From Putridiphycobacter sp965230195 (lineage in GTDB: Bacteria > Bacteroidota > Bacteroidia > Flavobacteriales_D > Crocinitomicaceae), in NCBI GenBank assembly GCA_965230195.1, contig OZ245997.1:992001-1056000 (forward strand): a DNA stretch of 64,000 nucleotides, in the 5' to 3' direction. The translations under genes and the position numbers were made by a program. The notes beneath the pieces were generated by a model. It saw nothing but the letters and a program-made list of their open reading frames with translations. It had not been told where the DNA came from and searched no databases. This document shows, one piece after another, positions 42,273 to 54,020 of the stretch (positions within the stretch are counted from its first letter, which is position 1; each line of letters begins with the position of its first letter).

Positions 42273-44468
42273 TTACCGCAGCTTTATGATTTCATGGAAC
42301 GCGCCTTGAGGCAGATGTACGACGCCGATCGATTTCATGCGCTTTTTGCCTTCTTTCTGCTTTTCGAGGAGCTTTTTCTTTCGGGTGATATCTCCGCCGT
42401 AGCATTTGGCCAAGACATTCTTTCTCAGGGCCGAAAGCGTCTCCCGGCAGATGATGCGGCCATTTGACGAGGCTTGAATCGCAATTTCGAATTGTTGCCT
42501 GTCCAATAGGCTCTTCAGTTTCTGACAGAGGCGTCTTCCAACTCTGGCCACTCGATCCCTGTCACATCAAAATAGCTTCTCGACAGATCAGCATCGCGAG
42601 GTACTTGTGGATGATTCGCGCAAAGGCCTCGACCGGTTTTCCATTCACCATGATGTCCAGTCGTTGCAGATCGGCATCTCTGTACTCGGCCTCCTGGTAG
42701 TCGAGACTGGCGTATCCTTTGGTCAGCGATTTTAGATCGCTGAAGAAATCTTCGGCCAGTTCAGCGAATCCCATGGTGTAACGAAAGAGGACACGGTTTC
42801 CGCTCAGATGTGTGTGATCATGCATTGTCCCTCTCCTCGACGTACAGAGTTCCATAACGTCGCCTGTGTATTCCTCGGGGGCCACGATGGTGACGCGGAC
42901 GGTTGGCTCTTGCACGCGCTTCACTTTCTGATTTAATGGAAAATCGCAGGGATTCTGCAACGTCCGTTCTTCTCCATTCGGCAGTGTGATTCTATACGGA
43001 ACGGTAGGAGTTGTGACGATCACATCGACGCCGTATTCCTGTGACAGTCGATCACAGAACACATCGAGATGCAGCATTCCCAGGAATCCACATCGAAAAC
43101 CGTATCCCAATGCCACACTGCTTTCTTTTCGCATCGTCACACTTGCATCATTCAGCTTCAGACGGTCCACCGCCTGCACGCAAAGAGATCCTTTGCCGCA
43201 GAGACAAAGGAAAGACAAACAGATTGCAGCAGTTCAAAGTCGTCTGAGTCCGTTGGGTAGACACCGGAGAAGACGTTGCACTTCGTCGCAGCGAAGCCAG
43301 GAAGCGGATCTACCGGTGTGTCGTGGAGATGAAGCGTATCTCCGATTTGAGCAGACCGTGTCGATTTCATACCGGAAGCGATGACATATCCCACCTGTCC
43401 TGTTAACAGCTGTTCTCTGGGTATGGGCTCAGGAGACAACATACCAACCTATGCCCAAAAGCTCTCACCATCACCTACCTTCAACAGTTTCTACTTCTAA
43501 GACATCGTGCGATTCGCCCGATGCGATAGATGTCACACGCATGCCCTTCTGAAGGGTGCCGTCGATGACCTCGACTAAACAGATGACACCTCTGTACTCA
43601 TCATGATAGGCATCGAACAGCAGAATGCGCAGCTTTCCATGAATGTCTCCACTCGGAGGAGCAATTCCCCTGTCAGCATGATCCCTAATGCTTCCTCGAT
43701 GAGAGATGTCTCACTCAACGACCTTGTCCAGGACCCGTTGGACACCCTGACCCGTCTTGGCCGAAATCAGAAGCACTTCATCTCGCATAATGGCAAAAGC
43801 ATCGTGCAGTTGATTGGCTACTTCTTTGGGGTTCGCTGCCTCCATATCGATCTTATTGATCACGGGAACGATATCCAGTCCTTGATCAAAGGCCAAATGA
43901 AAATTCGCGACCGTCTGGGCTTGAATGCCTTGAGTCGCATCCACGAGCAAAATGGCTCCTTGACAGGCCGCTATGGATCGACTGACTTCGTAGCTGAAGT
44001 CCACATGCCCAGGCGTATCGATCAAGTTCAGTAGATAGTCTGTGCCTTGGTATTGGTAGACCAAAGATACACTCTGAGCCTGAAAACCCATGGGCATCAC
44101 TTGAGATGGATACCAAGGGATGCACAGACCTTGACGGTGATGCCCCTCTCCCGTTCGACCTGAAGTTTATCGAGGTACTGCTCCTTTTGTCTCAGTCGTA
44201 TCGCACCCGTCATCTCCATCAGTCGATCCGCCAGTGTCGATTTTCCGTGGTCCACGTGAGCGATGATGGAGAAATTGCGAATGTGATCCGGGGCAAAACA
44301 TGCGTCGCGGAGATGCTCTTTCGTTTCCCGCAGTTTTGTCGAAGCTTCCTTCGAAGCGTCACTCGCCAATGATCGCAGCGACGTCTGTGCGAAACGCAAA
44401 ACAGACGACAGGAGCGCATACCTTCGATGCGTTGCGCAGATCGTCATTGCGAGGCAGAATGACGTCAT
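42273..44468 (-). CDS. GUF1: Elongation factor 4 (LepA/GUF1), organellar
   Basis: This translational GTPase acts on stalled organelle ribosomes. The ATG at 44468 gives a Ser/Arg/Leu-rich leader of about 50 residues; then FSIIAHVDHGKSTLADRLME (G1), ERERGITVK (G2) and, after an intron, LLNLIDTPGHVDFSYEVSRS (G3) and VINKIDMEAANP (G4). Further exons carry KESSVALGYGFRCGFLGMLH, PEEYTGDVMELCTSRRGTMH, RYTMGFAELAEDFFSDLKSL and the LepA-specific C-terminal domain with VLAKCYGGDITRKKKLLEKQ and KRMKSIGVVHLPQGAF, stop at 42273. All GTPase motifs are intact. The GVVHLP end is closer to mitochondrial GUF1 than to plastid LepA (which has IGSVDVP), but both are possible. Confidence 0.93.
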
Positions 44469-44469
44469 T
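44458..44469. promoter_or_regulatory. 12 bp CRE-type palindrome between GUF1 and the K+ channel
   Basis: AATGACGTCATT is a perfect palindrome with the full bZIP/CREB core TGACGTCA. The first in-frame ATG of GUF1 (minus, 44468-44466) and the first candidate ATG of the channel gene (plus, 44459-44461) both lie inside it. Either it is a shared bidirectional promoter element and both proteins start at later ATGs, or the starts overlap. Confidence 0.6.
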
Positions 44470-47400
44470 CTCTGGGGACGTCAACGCCATGGCCGACGAC
44501 GAGGCACCGATAGAGATCACGACATCTGACGTCGATCCTCGCATCCAACAGCAAGAGACCGACAGATTTGCTGCTTATACTCGATCGCTGTCGCCTACAG
44601 ATTGGAAAACACCGTCGGCGAACTGCGCCAAAAGCTCGATGACGATCTTCGCAGCCTAAAGACGCTGATCGTCGATAACCACGATGAAATCATGCGCCGC
44701 CTCGCGTCCAATGCGCCCATCGCGGAGGTGTCGATACCCTCCATTCGAATCTTCACTTGTGGACAGCGTCGACGGACAATAGGGAACGGAGGTTTTGGCC
44801 TTGCAGCGCAAAGCGGAATGCACTTCACTGTATACAAAACTGAAGCAGCGATATGGCGATATGGAAAAGACGCGGTATACTTTTAAGTCGGCAGAAAACG
44901 AAACGCGCAACAAAGACGCGGCGGCTTCGGATCTGATCAAACTCACCTGCTACGACTTTAAAGTGACGCAGCCGTTGGAGACGGAGGACACGCAGGTCGA
45001 TGAGGAAAACGGATCGACGCAGTGGTGGAAGGCATTCTGTCTGTGTTCATTGTTGCCTGAGGAAGATCCGGCGATCGAGTCGTGGAAACACGAATCGGAA
45101 CCACCTCGGGCAAAACATCATCGCAAGAATCGCACGACGACGACGACTCCGAGACCGATAGCCGAAGGAATCGAAGATCGCCTTGTACCGCCGCCCAGCA
45201 TCATGGCCAAACCCATCCTCGACCGTATATCGCGCCGCCTCTCGACATCGTGACCTCTAAATCAACGCGCGTCGTTTCAGAGGAGAGCGATGACGAGTCG
45301 GGTCTGTCATCCGTCGTGGTGCAGTCCAGAATGGACATGCCATCGAGACGTTCGAGTGGATCGATAAAGGCTCGACAGTACGTCCAGCTGCAAAGACGTC
45401 GCGATCGACGAGACCTGTCTGTGTGCAGTGGGTCCACAGATTCGTCGTCCTGCAGCGAGACGGAATCGGAAAGATCGACGGAAGAATCTGTCTGGGCTCC
45501 TTTCTGTCGCCCATGCCGCGTGCGTCTTCCGTCGTCTCTGCTCAAACGCACTGAGAGGTTCTTTCGTTGTGAGCAGGTGATCCTGTGGGACATCATCTAT
45601 CCATCGAGTACTTTTCGCACGCGCTGGGATCTCTATATGCTGCTGCTCTTTGCTTACATCTGCATCGTCTCTCCGTACATTATTTGCTTCGGTATCGAAT
45701 TCTCAGCCACGTCGACGTTGGGGGTATTCGAGCTGCTCATCAATCTTTCCTTTGGTCTCGATATCTTACTCAATTTTCGCACGGCCTATGTGGGTAAGGA
45801 CGGATAGAGCATGGTTTGCTCATGCTTGGATCGTGACGCTATGTCTGTTCGTAGACGATAACAATCGTCCCGTGATCGATCGACAGGAGATCGCTCGGAA
45901 CTATGCCAAGTCATGGCTGATCATCGACGTGATCTCCATCATTCCCTTTGACGAGATCGTCACCAACAAGTCACTCGGATTCTTTAAACTCTTCAAGGCA
46001 ATCAGACGCAGTGATGATGGAGATGAGGGATCGTGTATCTATGCATAGGCGACGCGAGTCGTCAAGATTGTGAAGATCGTGCGGCTGTTCAAGATCGTAA
46101 AGATGCTGCGAATTGTCAAAATCCCTACGCAGTTGAGACATCTGGAGACGATGTTCAACAAAGGCGTTCTAAGACTGGTGACCTTCATGTCGGCGGCGAT
46201 CCTAGTGACGCATCTCTGCGCCTGTTTCTTCTACTACTCTTCCTATCTCGAAGGATTTGATCCAGTAAGTCACTCCCCGTCCTCACATCTTCATTTGCTG
46301 CTCTTGAACGACGTTGACCTGCAGGATACGTGGGTCGGTATCAGCGGCTTGCAACTGGCGCCGAATTTCGACAAGTACGTCACGGCGCTGTACTGGTCGA
46401 TGTCGACGCTGACAACGGTGGGATACGGAGACGTTATTCCTGGCAATTCGAACGAGAAGATCATGTCCATGATCGGTCACACCCTCTCACACATGATCCC
46501 TTTCTTCGAAGCTTTCCTCGGTTCAGGAATGGTTATTGGTGTCACCGTCTTTGCCTATTTCATGGGCTCTATGTCATCCATGATGTCCTCACTCAACAAT
46601 GCCAACACGCGTATCACCAAAAGAACTATGGTTGACAGAATCAAGGCGTTTTCTGTCAGGGATGCATTCCGTGCAGGCCATGGAAGATTTCTTAAAGAAG
46701 CGCAAAGTCCCGACGCATCTTGCCGATCGTGTTCGAATATTCTTTCATCATATTCTCTCTCGGCAGATCGTCGTCGACGAAACCTCCATCATCAATGGTT
46801 CGTTCCATACCGCCGCCGCCGATTCGAGGCTCCATTGCATACAGAGCTCTCGTTGCCTTTGCGAACGGAATTGATTCTTTATCTCTATCGAGATATCTTG
46901 GGCGGCGTGCCCTTCTTTAAAGGCAAAGATCCGCAGTTCATTGTGCGCATTGTGCCGTTGCTCAGATTGGAATACTATGGACCTGTACGCCTCGCTCCGT
47001 GTTGCTCGTCGAAGCATCGTTCTGTAGGGAGAGGTGGTCATTCGACAGGGTGATCCAGGAGATGTGATGTACTTTGTGGCACATGGCCATCTCGAAGTGC
47101 GGATCTACTACGAAAGCAGCACCGAGGCGGAACCCGCCGTCTACGCAGAAAAAAAGGTTCAGTCCATGAAAGCGAGCGAAATTGGCGGCGGAATGCATCC
47201 GACCAACACGGATCAGGGCCATCCGAACACAATGGATCTGGAAAACGCGTGGCGTTGTGTCAGTCTCTTTGGCACATCGGACAGCTACAAGAAGATCGGC
47301 AAGCTGAAGAAAGGCGAGTACTTTGGCGAGTACAGCTGTTTGCTGGGTAAGACGTCTTTCTCTCTCAGTATGTGATGATGATCTCTGTGCACCGTGGTTC

Positions 47401-47816
47401 AGGGGAGTACCGAACAGCGACAGTCGTTGCTGAAGATTACTGTGAACTCTATTCCCTTTCCCGCGCCGATCTCGATACCATTCTCGACGAAATGCCGGAA
47501 CTGGGGAGAGAGTTTCTGAAGATGGTGGAGGGCTATGTCGCGGCAGGATACGGCGAGTCCTTGCTGAATCCAACACTCAAGCGTCTCGGCACATCGCCAA
47601 ACATCTCGAACAAAGCGTCCGTTGCCCCTGAGTGCGCCTTTCGTTTCTCACAGCGCTTTTAAAAATGCCTTTACGCAATGGTCTAGGCAACATCGACGTG
47701 AGCCATCCAAGTCTTGCGGTCGAAGATCGATCTACAACAGAATCATGTCCGAATCGCAAAACGAGCCGCGGCATTCATCGATCGATCCCAAACAGAAAGG
47801 AAACGTTGGCATCTGA
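44459..47816 (+). CDS. Cyclic-nucleotide-binding-domain K+ channel (KCNH/HCN/CNG superfamily)
   Basis: Six-TM voltage-gated channel. The N-terminal 380 or so residues include a coiled coil (TVGELRQKLDDDLRSLKTLI) and Ser/Arg-rich linkers. S1 is RWDLYMLLLFAYICIVSPYI (45620), S2 GVFELLINLSFGLDILLNF, S3 WLIIDVISIIPFDEIV, S4 TRVVKIVKIVRLFKIVKMLR with regularly spaced Arg/Lys (46050-46120), S5 LVTFMSAAILVTHLCACFF. The pore is ALYWSMSTLTTVGYGDVIPG (46385-46445), so K+-selective, and S6 GMVIGVTVFAYFMGSMSSMM. Then come the C-linker (HHILSRQIVVDETSIINGL), GEVVIRQGDPGDVMYFVAHG and LKKGEYFGEYSCLLG of the CNBD, and a Ser/Arg tail ending near 47816. At least seven short introns. Start is either the ATG in the palindrome or MADDEAP at 44492, which I favour. 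Confidence 0.9.
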
Positions 47817-47925
47817 TGTGTGACCGGCCAGCCATTAGTTAAGAGTGATCGATAGACGATGGCATTGATCGAGCACGGACACGTCGCATAACCGCAACGC
47901 CTCGACGGTCGCTATCGATTTCATC

Positions 47926-49366
47926 ATGTCCGCCGTATCCTTCGTCGTTTCTCCGTCGATATGGACGCCACGGCGACGAATGGCTAAGGCGCGTCGGCGT
48001 CGAGTGAAAAGCGCACGTGCCTCCACGAGCACCTCGGCAGGACCAGCTTCTGTCTGCCTTCCTTCCTTCCGAGCGTCGATGTAGGAAGTCGACACAGTTG
48101 AACACGAAACGGCTAAACCCCAAACGGCGCGCGTGGCTGTTCTCGGGGCATCCGGATACACAGGTGCCGAAGTGACACGTCTGTTGGCACTGCATCCGAG
48201 GCTCAAAATCACGGCGATGACAGCAGATCGTCACGCAGGAAAAGTTGGATCGCTGTTTGGTTTCTCCCTGCTGTATCCGATTTCTCATCGCAGGCTTTTT
48301 CGGACGTCTTTCCGCATTTCGTCACGATGTCGGATCTTCCAGACCTGATCAAAATCGAAGATACATCCTTCGATGATATCGACGCCGTTTTCTGTTGTTT
48401 ACCCCACGGCACGACTCAGAAGGTCGTGGCCGAGCTTCCTACTCATACCAAAGTGGTCGACCTCTCTGCAGATTTCCGTCTCCGCGATCCAGCGCTCTAC
48501 AAAGAATGGTGAACCGTTGTACAGCTAAGTGCGCCTGTTCATGGCTGCGATGTTAGGTATGGAGGCGACCACGCAGCGCTGGAATTACAGCAGGAGGCAG
48601 TCTACGGTTTAACGGAGGTGAATCGAAATCAGATTAAGAACGCACGACTGATTGCCAATCCTGGATGCTATCCATCATCTTGTCTCCTACCTCTCATCCC
48701 TCTCCTCCGAGCCAATCTGATTGAAACCACTTCGATCGTGATCGATTCGAAATCAGGCAAACACATCTGCCAGCCATAGACATCGCCGGAGTGGCTGTCC
48801 TTAAGGTGTGAGCGGAGCTGGCCGTGCCCCCAACGAATCAAAGCTTTTCGGTGAAGTGACAGAAGGACTGCACGCATACGGCGTTTCAAATCATCGCCAT
48901 GCTCCAGAGATCGAACAGGAGCTGAGTCTAGCAGCAGGTCCGTGTGCTGGCTGATGTGACAGCTCATGCATTCTGTGTGTGTGGGTTCGTGGCAGGTGTC
49001 GATGTGAAGGCGAGTTTTACACCGCACCTGATACCCATGTCGCGTGGAATGCTCTCAACGATCTATGTCCAGACAGCAGCGGGCGTCACACCTGATGCGT
49101 TGCGTTCAGCCATCGAGAACTTCTATGCGAACGAGACATTTGTGAAGACTCTGCCCAAGGGCGTTTCTCCACAGACAAGGCACGTTCGCGGATCCAACTT
49201 CAATTTGATTGGCGTCTTCGATGACCGTGTGCCCGGAAGAGCCATCATCCTTTCCGTTATTGACAATCTTGTCAAGGGTGCCTCAGGACAGGCCTTGCAG
49301 AATATGAATATCCTGATGGGCGAAGAGGAAACCTGTGGACTCATGCAGCAGCCGATGTTCCCTTGA
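47926..49366 (+). CDS. ARGC: N-acetyl-gamma-glutamyl-phosphate reductase, plastid-type
   Basis: ArgC makes N-acetylglutamate semialdehyde in arginine synthesis. The ATG at 47926 starts a transit-like leader (MSAVSFVVSPSIWTPRRRMA, Arg/Ser/Ala-rich). A 33 bp intron (GTCTGCC to GATGTAG) leads to TARVAVLGASGYTGAEVTRL (NADP Rossmann loop). Later exons: DIDAVFCCLPHGTTQKVVAE, VVDLSADFRLRDPALY, AVYGLTEVNRNQIKNARLIA, NPGCYPSSCLLPLIPLL (catalytic Cys), GVSGAGRAPNESKLFGEVTE, GVSNHRHAPEIEQELSL and FTPHLIPMSRGMLSTIYVQ, ending with NLVKGASGQALQNMNIL and a stop at 49366. All catalytic residues (Cys, His) are present. The start lies only 110 bp after the channel stop, same strand. Confidence 0.94.
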
Positions 49367-49456
49367 ACAATCATAGGTGTAAAACGAAGGACCCTTTGCC
49401 GGTATCAAAACCATCTTCCCTCTGTACCGAAGCTATCAGAAGCCACGATGCGATTT

Positions 49457-51420
49457 TCAGTTCAGTGTCAAGACGGTGGTATCTTCATGCGTTGTGCCTT
49501 CTATCTGACAAGGTGTCGCTGCTTCGATGGAGATGGCGAGAAGCTCTCCAATATGTTTCCACCATTTTTCCTGTTGATCCAGATCGACGTCCTTCGATGC
49601 CTGGGCCTCTCGCTCATGCCGTTCGACTTCGGCTTTCAACTCTTCGATGCTCCGTACCATTCTACTCCGTCCTTTTGCTTTTCAGAGAAGCCAAGAGACG
49701 TGCGTTACTTTGCGGCGTCGATGCCCTTGATGAGATCGCGATACATAGACTCTCGGTCTTCTAGTCTGCAAATCTCCTCCTGACGAGTAGCCGTGCTCTT
49801 CCGCAGAGCATCTGCTTTGCCTTCGAGCGTCAGAATGGTCGATGGTGAGATGGCTTCTGACTCTTTCTCGTGATCTTCTTGCAAGGAACGCAGCTCCTGT
49901 CGTTTGGCCTTGAGTTCTTGAACAAGCGGAGCCAACGCGTTCTTTCTTCTGTGCAGTTTTTCTTTTGCTGATCGGACGGCTGCCTCCACATCTGCGATGG
50001 AATCGAGTTGTTCGACGCAAGGCAGATCTTCATCTTCATCGCCCAACCCCTTCTTCAATTCCTCCGTCGTTTTCTTCAGGGTGACGCATTCGGATTCGAT
50101 ATTCGACATCTCGCTCTTGGCTGCATGATAAGCACTTACGACCGAATGCACGTCCAATCATCTAAGGATAGGCAGACAGGAGGGAAACCTGGAGATGCTA
50201 GACTGTCTCATGTCCAGTCTCCTATCTTCTTCATCTGGCGGAGCTTCGGCCGACGATGGAGTGCCTGTTGACGAAGGTAGGTCGGCAATTGCTGCATCCA
50301 GCAATCTCAGCAACATCTCTTTTGGATTCTGTTGATCGAGCAACCGACGGTCTTCCTAGAGTCATACATAGCACTGCAGCCGCAGACGAAGGCGATAGGC
50401 AATCATCAACATGCAAGTGTAAGTTATCGTTGTATGGCGCCGATCGTAGCGCCATTAACTTGGTCCATTCAGATGACTGGATCTGAACAAGAAGGGGTAA
50501 AATCCAGGAAGCACAAGATAAGGCATGAGCGCGCCTGTTCCTCGAGATGGGCGATAATGTCGAGTTCTGCTTCGATATCGCTTTTGTTGAGTGAAACGGA
50601 CGCCGAGATGACATCCATCTCTCTTTGACACAGCTGAAACATTTCTTTCCAATACTGTAGCTCTTCTTTCGCTTTCTCTATCTGCAGAATCATCATCGTC
50701 CTGTACTCTGGGAGCAAGTATGTGCAGGTACATCGCACTCCAGGTCCGTGCCATTGATGAGAGCATCTTGTTGCTTCACTGCAATTGTCTCGAGCGCGGG
50801 AGCATGTGAGAATGCGGCAATCCTTTCCTGGATTCTCATTGCTGCCGCATTCAATCTCTGACGCGACCGCTCTTCGATCAGGATCCTTTGCTCAATCCCC
50901 TCCAACGATCTGTCGACCACTTCTTTTGCCTACCCAGCGTCACAATGTATACACCTTTTCTCTCTGTTGAGCCTTGCAAGGCGACCATCCAGTAGCCATT
51001 GTCGATTCTGCAGTTCCATGAAAATAGCGAACGGTGTTTTGTTCTCCCCGTCGAACTCTAAAAGAGGCGAACGGTGGGCATGTATGACTACGAAGATCTG
51101 CTGCCTGTCGCATCATGCTTAGCAATCTTTGGCAGCGAACACTCCCTAACAGCACGTCTTAAACGATCTTGATTTTCTTGCAGAAATCGGTCCACTCGGT
51201 ATCCGAACAGTTTGGATGATTCCTCGTCCGACGCCATCCACACGAGCAAGTCATCGAACAGCGCTGACATGTCCCTGTAGAGTCGATGAATGCGGAATCG
51301 ACTGCGATGGAGCAGAAGAGATGTACGCATGAACAGACGATACACGCATCAGAAAACCCACCACTCTGTCCATCTCGTCCGCCGCACTGTTCACTTCGGC
51401 AGGCATCTGTAGCACACCGC
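49457..51420 (-). CDS. Coiled-coil protein, possibly IFT81-like
   Basis: A chain of at least seven exons. N-terminal part near 51410-51150: MPAEVNSAADEMDRVVGFL, then FDDLLVWMASDEESSKLFGY and FLQENQDRLRRAVRECSLP. Near 51050: TPFAIFMELQNRQWLLDGRL. From there it is coiled coil: SLEGIEQRILIEERSRQRLN, MMILQIEKAKEELQYWKEMF, and near 50150-49700 KEKLHRRKNALAPLVQELKA followed by RQEEICRLEDRESMYRDLIK; a 49 bp intron joins SIEELKAEVERHEREAQ and DQQEKWWKHIGELL. The KKxxLAPxIKEL block, the ESxY segment about 50 residues later and the terminal W-x-x-I/L-x-x-LL follow the order seen at the C-terminus of IFT81, a ciliary cargo-train protein. The N-terminal CH-like domain of IFT81 is not obvious, so this is tentative; any kinetochore or augmin coiled-coil subunit is an alternative. 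Confidence 0.45.
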
Positions 51421-51636
51421 CATTAACGGTCGACTTCTTCTATACGTTTCCGAGGCTGACTTTATAGATATGACTCAGTCGATGGCATCTCTGATAAACC
51501 TGTCTCCAGGTTCTCTCGGCGGTCAAAGCATCTTCCTTCCGATTCTCGTCGCCGTCGGTCGTCATGTGGAATCCTTGACTTAAATCGAGTCCTTAATGGC
51601 ACGGCTAGGTTTGGACATGTACATTTGTTTCGTGAG

Positions 51637-53644
51637 ATGCTTCCCAGAAACATCGCCGAGCAGTTATCATCCGCACGCGAACAGGCACTGGTCGGTGACT
51701 ATGCCTGTGCATTAGTCTACTATGACGGCGTATTGCAGCAAATAAAGAGGTGCCTAACCCTAGCGTCAGCTTTCCACTTCACACAAGTCTTGTCGCATAC
51801 AGCCATGTGCGAACAGTAACGGACGTCAATCTCAGTACGCAATGGCACACATGTCGACGTGTGATACAAGATGAAGTGGAAGTCGTTAAACAAATCGATA
51901 AAGAACTGAAGCTCTTCAAAGAACCACGCCACGCTGTCCCTGTAGATGATGTTACCGAGCCAACCCTTTTTGCATATGTCTCGATCCTGTTTCTGTAGAG
52001 TGCACAGGAGGAGACCTCCTTCGCTTCCACACATCAACGTGTTCCGGCAGTCATTGTACTGTGCTTTGCTCATCTGGTTGGAGGGGGGAATGAATGATAG
52101 GTGGGTGATGTGTAGACGCATACGGCGAAAGATGGAGATCATCATGATCCGGATGTGTGGACGCCGCCTCCCAATCGACCTGCCATGACATCAAGAGCAC
52201 GGCCGTCTGTAAACCAAGAACCCGATCCAGACGTGTGGGAACCTCCACCGAATCGACCTGCCATGACGCACCGAGCACGGTCCCAAACAAACCATGTAGA
52301 GTATATGTATGGGGTTGGAGAGACGGTGAGCGTGTGCTTATGTAGGGAGCTGGATCAACGCGGTCAGTGTCAAGCATGCAAGGAAATAATGGGTCCTTTA
52401 CATCACGGCCCAAGCGCATGATGAGCATGAATCGCAATTCCGCCCATGCAAAAGCACGATGCATACAATAAGTGTGACCAAAGAGTGAGATGTCTTGCCT
52501 CTAGATCAATACCAATCGCACAAAGGACGGTGACGATTCAGCAGCAGCGCACAACCAGAAATATGATGGACCCGATAGCGACCTCGTGAATATGCTGGAG
52601 AGGGATATGCTTGATAGCAGTCCAGGTGTGAACTGGGATGACATAGCAGGGCTCGAGGAAGCAAAGAGGGTCCTCCAAGAGGCCACCGTATTACCTCTCA
52701 TCGTTCCAGAATTCTTTACTGGTATCCGACGGCCTGTTAAGGTGCGTTTGTTGCTCATGTCTACGCGTCCGACATTTCGTTCTCTCCTGTTTTAAGGGGG
52801 TGTTGATGTTCGGTCCTCCAGGAACAGGCAAGACAATGTTGGCCAAGGCTGTGGCTTCTGAGGCCAAAGTCTCTTTTTTCAGCGTCTCGTCGGCGACACT
52901 GGCCTCCAAGTATAGAGGAGAGTCGGAACGTATGGTCCGGTGTCTGTTCGATCTTGCACGGAGACGAGCGCCAAGCATCATCTTTATTGATGAAATCGAT
53001 GCGCTGTGTACAACAAGAGGCGCCCCAGGCGAACACGAAGCCAGTCGGCGCGTGAAATCGGAGATTCTTACACAAGTATGGTATCCTTTTCTTAAGAAGC
53101 TGTTAGGAAGTGAAGCCTCAGATCGATGGGTGCTCCTCCAAGGACGGTTCAGCCCAGCAACATGTTATGGTCTTGGCCGCCACCAATTTTCCGTGGGATA
53201 TTGATGATGCATTGCGTCGTCGACTGGAAAAGCGGATCTACATTCCCTTGCCCGGTCTTCAAGAATGTATCGAATTACTCAAGATCAGTTTCAAAGTGTG
53301 ATGGACGTCTTTGATACGATCTCATCGATTCTGAGGACGGTTACGGTGTGTAGGATGTCGAGACAGCTGCAGACGTCAAGTGGGAGCTCATTGCTAGTAA
53401 ACTGGATGGCTATAGCGGCGATGACATTATGAACATCTGCAGAGATGCTGCATTGAATGGAATGCGCAAGACCTGCGCCGGAAAATCGATCGAAGAGATT
53501 CGTAATTTCCGGAAGAGCCAATTCTTGCAGATCCCCGTCTGTCTAGCCGATTTTCTCGAATCTGTTTCGAAAATATCACCGTCTGTATCAAAAGAGGACT
53601 TGAAGCACTATGAAAAATGGAAATCGGAGTTTGGCAGTCTGTGA
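51637..53644 (+). CDS. KATNA1: Katanin p60 catalytic subunit (AAA ATPase)
   Basis: Katanin cuts microtubules. From the ATG at 51637 (the preceding in-frame TTG is not used): an MIT-type helix (NIAEQLSSAREQALVGDYAC, VYYDGVLQQIKR) and VVKQIDKELKLFKEPR. A Pro-rich linker follows with a tandem duplication (see repeat at 52147), then LERDMLDSSPGVNWDDIAGL, VLMFGPPGTGKTMLAKAVAS (Walker A), ATLASKYRGESERMVRCLFD, SIIFIDEIDALCTTRG (Walker B), MVLAATNFPWDIDDALRRRL with the Arg finger, KLDGYSGDDIMNICRDAALN and the Vps4-type C-terminal helix (KISPSVSKEDLKHYEKWKSE), stop at 53644. Complete and probably active. Divergent from the coiled-coil gene on its left. Confidence 0.94.
52147..52290 (+). repeat. Tandem repeat in the katanin linker
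   Basis: Two adjacent units encode DPDVWTPPPNRPAMT and DPDVWEPPPNRPAMT, each followed by a basic SRAR/HRAR segment. At DNA level the units share a GATCC-GATGTGTGG start and a CGACCTGCCATGAC end with silent and non-silent differences between, so the duplication is not recent. Confidence 0.8.
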
Positions 53645-54020
53645 AAATCGCTCTACTGCTGTAATGTCATCAGATGCTGATCGGACAAATAAAGCAAAGC
53701 TGGATGGACACTCCGGCGACATCGGACCAGTCAATAGCCAACAGAAATCGTCAACGCCTAGGGAACTTAGCGGCGGTGTTTCGTATACGTGTTGCTGCTT
53801 CCAACAGCGAACGAGCAGTGGAGAGTCGAACGTATGTGTCGTTGTAGGGTTTTAGCCGCCGAGCGTTGCCGTCCATGTTTCTATAACGTCCGGTGTCAGG
53901 GACACGAAACGCAGCCTCCTAGGCAAAACGTTGCATAATGCCTTCGCCTGACAATGGAGTAACGGATATGTGTATTCGCGGCATTTGTACGAATGCTTAA
54001 CGAAGCTGAAGGATCCGAAC
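53645..54020. other. Short intergenic stretch
   Basis: Between katanin and the 5'-3' exonuclease gene on the same strand. One 80-codon frame with no protein-like pattern. Probably katanin 3' UTR and the next promoter. Confidence 0.4.

Noticed and set aside
44300..44458. Plus-strand open frame upstream of the K+ channel start, adding 53 residues to the channel
   Set aside because: It is antisense to the GUF1 leader and G1 motif, with no pattern expected of a channel N-terminus; the open frame is most simply a shadow.
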